A DNA stretch of 64,000 bases from Pseudomonas oryzihabitans (lineage in GTDB: Bacteria; Pseudomonadota; Gammaproteobacteria; Pseudomonadales; Pseudomonadaceae). Shown piece after piece: positions 62,007-64,000 of the stretch (within the stretch, counting starts at the first letter, position 1; each line of letters starts with the position of its first letter). The notes under the pieces are model-generated. The model did not search any database and was not told the DNA's origin. It saw only the letters and a program-made list of their open reading frames with translations. Where the stretch lies: positions 34,313 through 98,312 of the forward strand of contig NZ_CP102430.1 in NCBI RefSeq assembly GCF_024652905.1, written 5' to 3'. Both the position numbers and the translations under genes were made by a program.

Positions 62007-64000
62007 TACCGCATTCAAAAAGCTGACGAAAAACATGGATCTGTCGCTCGGCGTACAACAACCCGAGGGCGCTGCGCTGGATGACGACGAATTGCTGGTC
62101 AGCGCAATGGTCCCGTACGACGTTCACTACGACGACCAGACCGTAATGACCAGCGAGGAAGCATTGGTGCAGGTCATCAAGGTGGATGGCCTGCTGTTCG
62201 ACTCCCTGTCGGCTGAGCAAATCAAGCGCTTCGAGCATCAGCGCAATACTGTGCTGCGTACCGTGGCCAGCAGCGACATGACGATCTATGTGCATGTCGT
62301 TCGCCGGAAGACCACTGACTTCCCCGATGGGGTCGGCAGCACCTGGTTCGCGCAGCAGTACAACCAGCGGTTGCGCAAGCGCTATGAAAGCCGGGGCTTC
62401 TTCGTCAACGACATCTATATCTCGCTGGTGAGAAAGCGTTTCCGTGCCGGCATGCCTGGTCTGATGGACCGGGCCGTCGCCCTGATGACCGGCACCGAAG
62501 CCAGCAAGACAGAAGCCGAGTCGATGGAGGCCATGGCCGACGCGCTGTACAAGGCGTCCAACCTGGTGCTGCGTAGCCTGTCCGACTACGGCCTTCGTCG
62601 CCTGCAGATTCAACGGCACCCGCAAGCTACCGACGGGCTGATAGATCGCGAGAGCGCGTTCCAAGCTGTCCAGCGGTACAGGCTCAAGTGGGCGACCTTT
62701 AAGACCGAGCTGGGCGATCTTGAAGAGTACGACGCAGAGGCGGTGTATGACTTCCTCGGTGAAGAGTTCTGCGAGCTGAGCAGCTTCTTCAACTACCTGA
62801 TCAACCTGGATGATCGTCGCGTGCCGGTCACTGATCTCAAGATCAATGAGGCGCTGCCCTACGCTCGGCTCAATTTCCGGGTGCTGGCCAATATGTGCGA
62901 GGTGCGCGGCAGCACGTCGTCGAAGATTGGCGCCGTACTGAGCATGGGTGAATGGCCCCGCCGTACGCCCTCCCGCATGTTGGACAAGTTCCTGCAGCAG
63001 CCGGTGGAGTACGTCATTACCCAGTCGTTCTCGTTCATCAACCGCATCGAGTCGGAGCAGGGGATGATGGATGAAACCCGGCGCCTGACGGTGGACGACA
63101 AGCACAATATCTCCGAGGACGATCAGAAGGAGCTCAAGCAAGGCATCAGCGACCTGCGTCGGGGAAACGCCGTCAACGGCGCGCACCACCTGACGATCTT
63201 CGTGCATGTCGATTCGCTGCCGATGACCACCGAGGCCAATCGCGAGATCAATCGCCGCAACCTCGATCACGCGGTCGGCCTGGTCGAAGGATGCTTCGTG
63301 GAAATGCTGGTGAAGCCGGTCCGCGAGTGGTTCGCCCTGGAAACGTTCTTCTGGTCCCAGCTGCCTGGTCAGAAGGAAGCGCTCATCGGTCGTCGCGGCA
63401 AGATCAAATCCACCAATTTCGCCGGGTTCGCGTCGCTGCACAATTTCGCCCGCGGTCGTCGTGATGGCAACCTGTGGGGACCGGCGATCACCGCGTTCGA
63501 GACCGAGAGCAATACCCAGTACAACTTCAATTTCCATCGCGAAATGGAAGGCATGGTCGCCGGCCACACGGCAATGGCAGCCGATACCGGGTCAGGCAAG
63601 ACAACCCTGCTAGCGGCCCTGATCAGCGAGGCAGATAAGGCACAGCCGCTGGTGTTCTGGTTCGACAACCGCTACGGCGCCAAGGTGTTCATGAAGGCAA
63701 TGGGCGGGATCCATACCACCCTGTCACCTCATGGCCAAATGCGCTGGAACCCGCTCAAGCTGCCCGATACCCCGGAAAACCGAGCGTACCTGGTGGACTG
63801 GCAAGTCCAGATGCGTGAGTGCTACGCGACCACTCCGACCAGTGCCGACGACATCAAGCGGTTCAAGACCGCTGTCGAGGAAAACTATCTGCTGCCCGAG
63901 CAGGATCGCCGTCTGCGCAATGTGGTGTGGACCTACGGTCAGGGCGAGCTGGCCGACGTGATGGCCATCTGGCACGGGGCCAAAGGGGTCACAGGGGCGA
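61993..64000 (+). CDS. virB4: VirB4 ATPase, second copy, cut by the window end
   Basis: Same as the first 669 codons of 12837-15521. It includes Walker A but lacks Walker B because the window stops. Confidence 0.95.
   Translation, partial: MRLVDTAFKKLTKNMDLSLGVQQPEGAALDDDELLVSAMVPYDVHYDDQTVMTSEEALVQVIKVDGLLFDSLSAEQIKRFEHQRNTVLRTVASSDMTIYVHVVRRKTTDFPDGVGSTWFAQQYNQRLRKRYESRGFFVNDIYISLVRKRFRAGMPGLMDRAVALMTGTEASKTEAESMEAMADALYKASNLVLRSLSDYGLRRLQIQRHPQATDGLIDRESAFQAVQRYRLKWATFKTELGDLEEYDAEAVYDFLGEEFCELSSFFNYLINLDDRRVPVTDLKINEALPYARLNFRVLANMCEVRGSTSSKIGAVLSMGEWPRRTPSRMLDKFLQQPVEYVITQSFSFINRIESEQGMMDETRRLTVDDKHNISEDDQKELKQGISDLRRGNAVNGAHHLTIFVHVDSLPMTTEANREINRRNLDHAVGLVEGCFVEMLVKPVREWFALETFFWSQLPGQKEALIGRRGKIKSTNFAGFASLHNFARGRRDGNLWGPAITAFETESNTQYNFNFHREMEGMVAGHTAMAADTGSGKTTLLAALISEADKAQPLVFWFDNRYGAKVFMKAMGGIHTTLSPHGQMRWNPLKLPDTPENRAYLVDWQVQMRECYATTPTSADDIKRFKTAVEENYLLPEQDRRLRNVVWTYGQGELADVMAIWHGAKGVTGA

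Larger units (their letters stand above)
49157..64000. repeat. Second pass of the plasmid start (same as 1-14844)
   Basis: Offset of 49156 throughout. The features below in this span are annotated by reference to the first copy; only position 50593 (T) differs from the first copy (1437, C) as far as I could see. Confidence 0.97.

Noticed and set aside
1..64000. tRNA and rRNA genes
   Set aside because: No cloverleaf with a TTCGA-type arm in the right context and no rRNA-like sequence was noticed in the window.

Overview
The window is a conjugative, streptomycin-resistance plasmid of a Pseudomonas-type gammaproteobacterium, read more than once around the circle. Positions 49157-64000 repeat positions 1-14844 at a constant offset of 49156; the only difference I found is C at 1437 versus T at 50593. 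The simplest reading is a circular replicon of about 49.16 kb whose linear record runs past its own start (untrimmed assembly overlap, or a dimer). The host guess rests on codon use and GC, the rulAB-type umuDC pair, and a backbone (par-korA, res-resolvase, RepA-like protein, VirB-type mpf operon with nuc and a TrbM/KikA gene, TrwABC-like mobilisation genes) that most resembles IncP-9 plasmids such as pWW0. The group assignment is inference from gene content, not a search result.

Layout in first-copy coordinates. 0.1-0.5 kb: end of a minus-strand block of small unknown genes that continues at 41.5-49.2 kb across the circle. 0.67-1.27 kb: HigB/HigA-like toxin-antitoxin pair. 1.3-1.8 kb: non-coding 463-nt repeat. 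2.2-3.3 kb: unknown gene and winged-helix gene. 3.7-5.5 kb: SOS box with umuD/umuC. 5.5-6.8 kb: DUF1173 protein. 6.9-8.0 kb: RepA-like protein and a TGAGC-repeat origin. 8.2-9.0 kb: serine resolvase and its res site. 9.0-11.1 kb: parA-parB-korA, followed by an apparent structured small RNA. 11.7-24.0 kb: type IV secretion operon (virB2-6, 8-11, a virB1 transglycosylase, TrbM/KikA-like, Nuc, KfrB-like). 24.2-26.9 kb: three-gene defence cassette (HNH protein, 75-residue middle component, DUF2326 SMC-like ATPase), an ABC-three-component system. 27.2-32.0 kb: trwC-trwB-trwA. 32.05-32.36 kb: oriT with a recognisable TrwC-type nic site. 32.36-34.06 kb: an 11-bp repeat array and stbABC. 34.2-35.0 kb: SprT-like zinc protease. 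35.15-40.62 kb: complete Tn5393 (strA, strB, tnpR, tnpA) with 81-bp ends and a 5-bp target duplication, inside a tandem repeat. 41.5-49.3 kb: minus-strand block with DUF2513, a second KorA-type repressor, DUF932, a C5 DNA methyltransferase, a PP-loop ATPase and small unknown proteins.

The genes appear tied together by shared regulatory DNA. A 16-bp palindrome (TTCTCGCATGCGAGAA and close variants) occurs at seven places per plasmid, next to par, mpf, toxin-antitoxin and leading-region genes, and is a candidate operator for one of the two KorA-type repressors. In the minus-strand block, seven genes carry the same 5' leader: a two-stem hairpin with an invariant CGGCAA loop just before GCGAAGGAG, with paired base changes in both stems. 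Four of these leaders also carry a -35/17-bp/-10 promoter. From the predicted nic site (32261/32262, + strand) this block lies in the leading region, and the transferred + strand is the template strand for its genes. The promoter-leader module is therefore a good candidate for early expression of establishment and anti-defence functions in the recipient. I consider it the most interesting system here.
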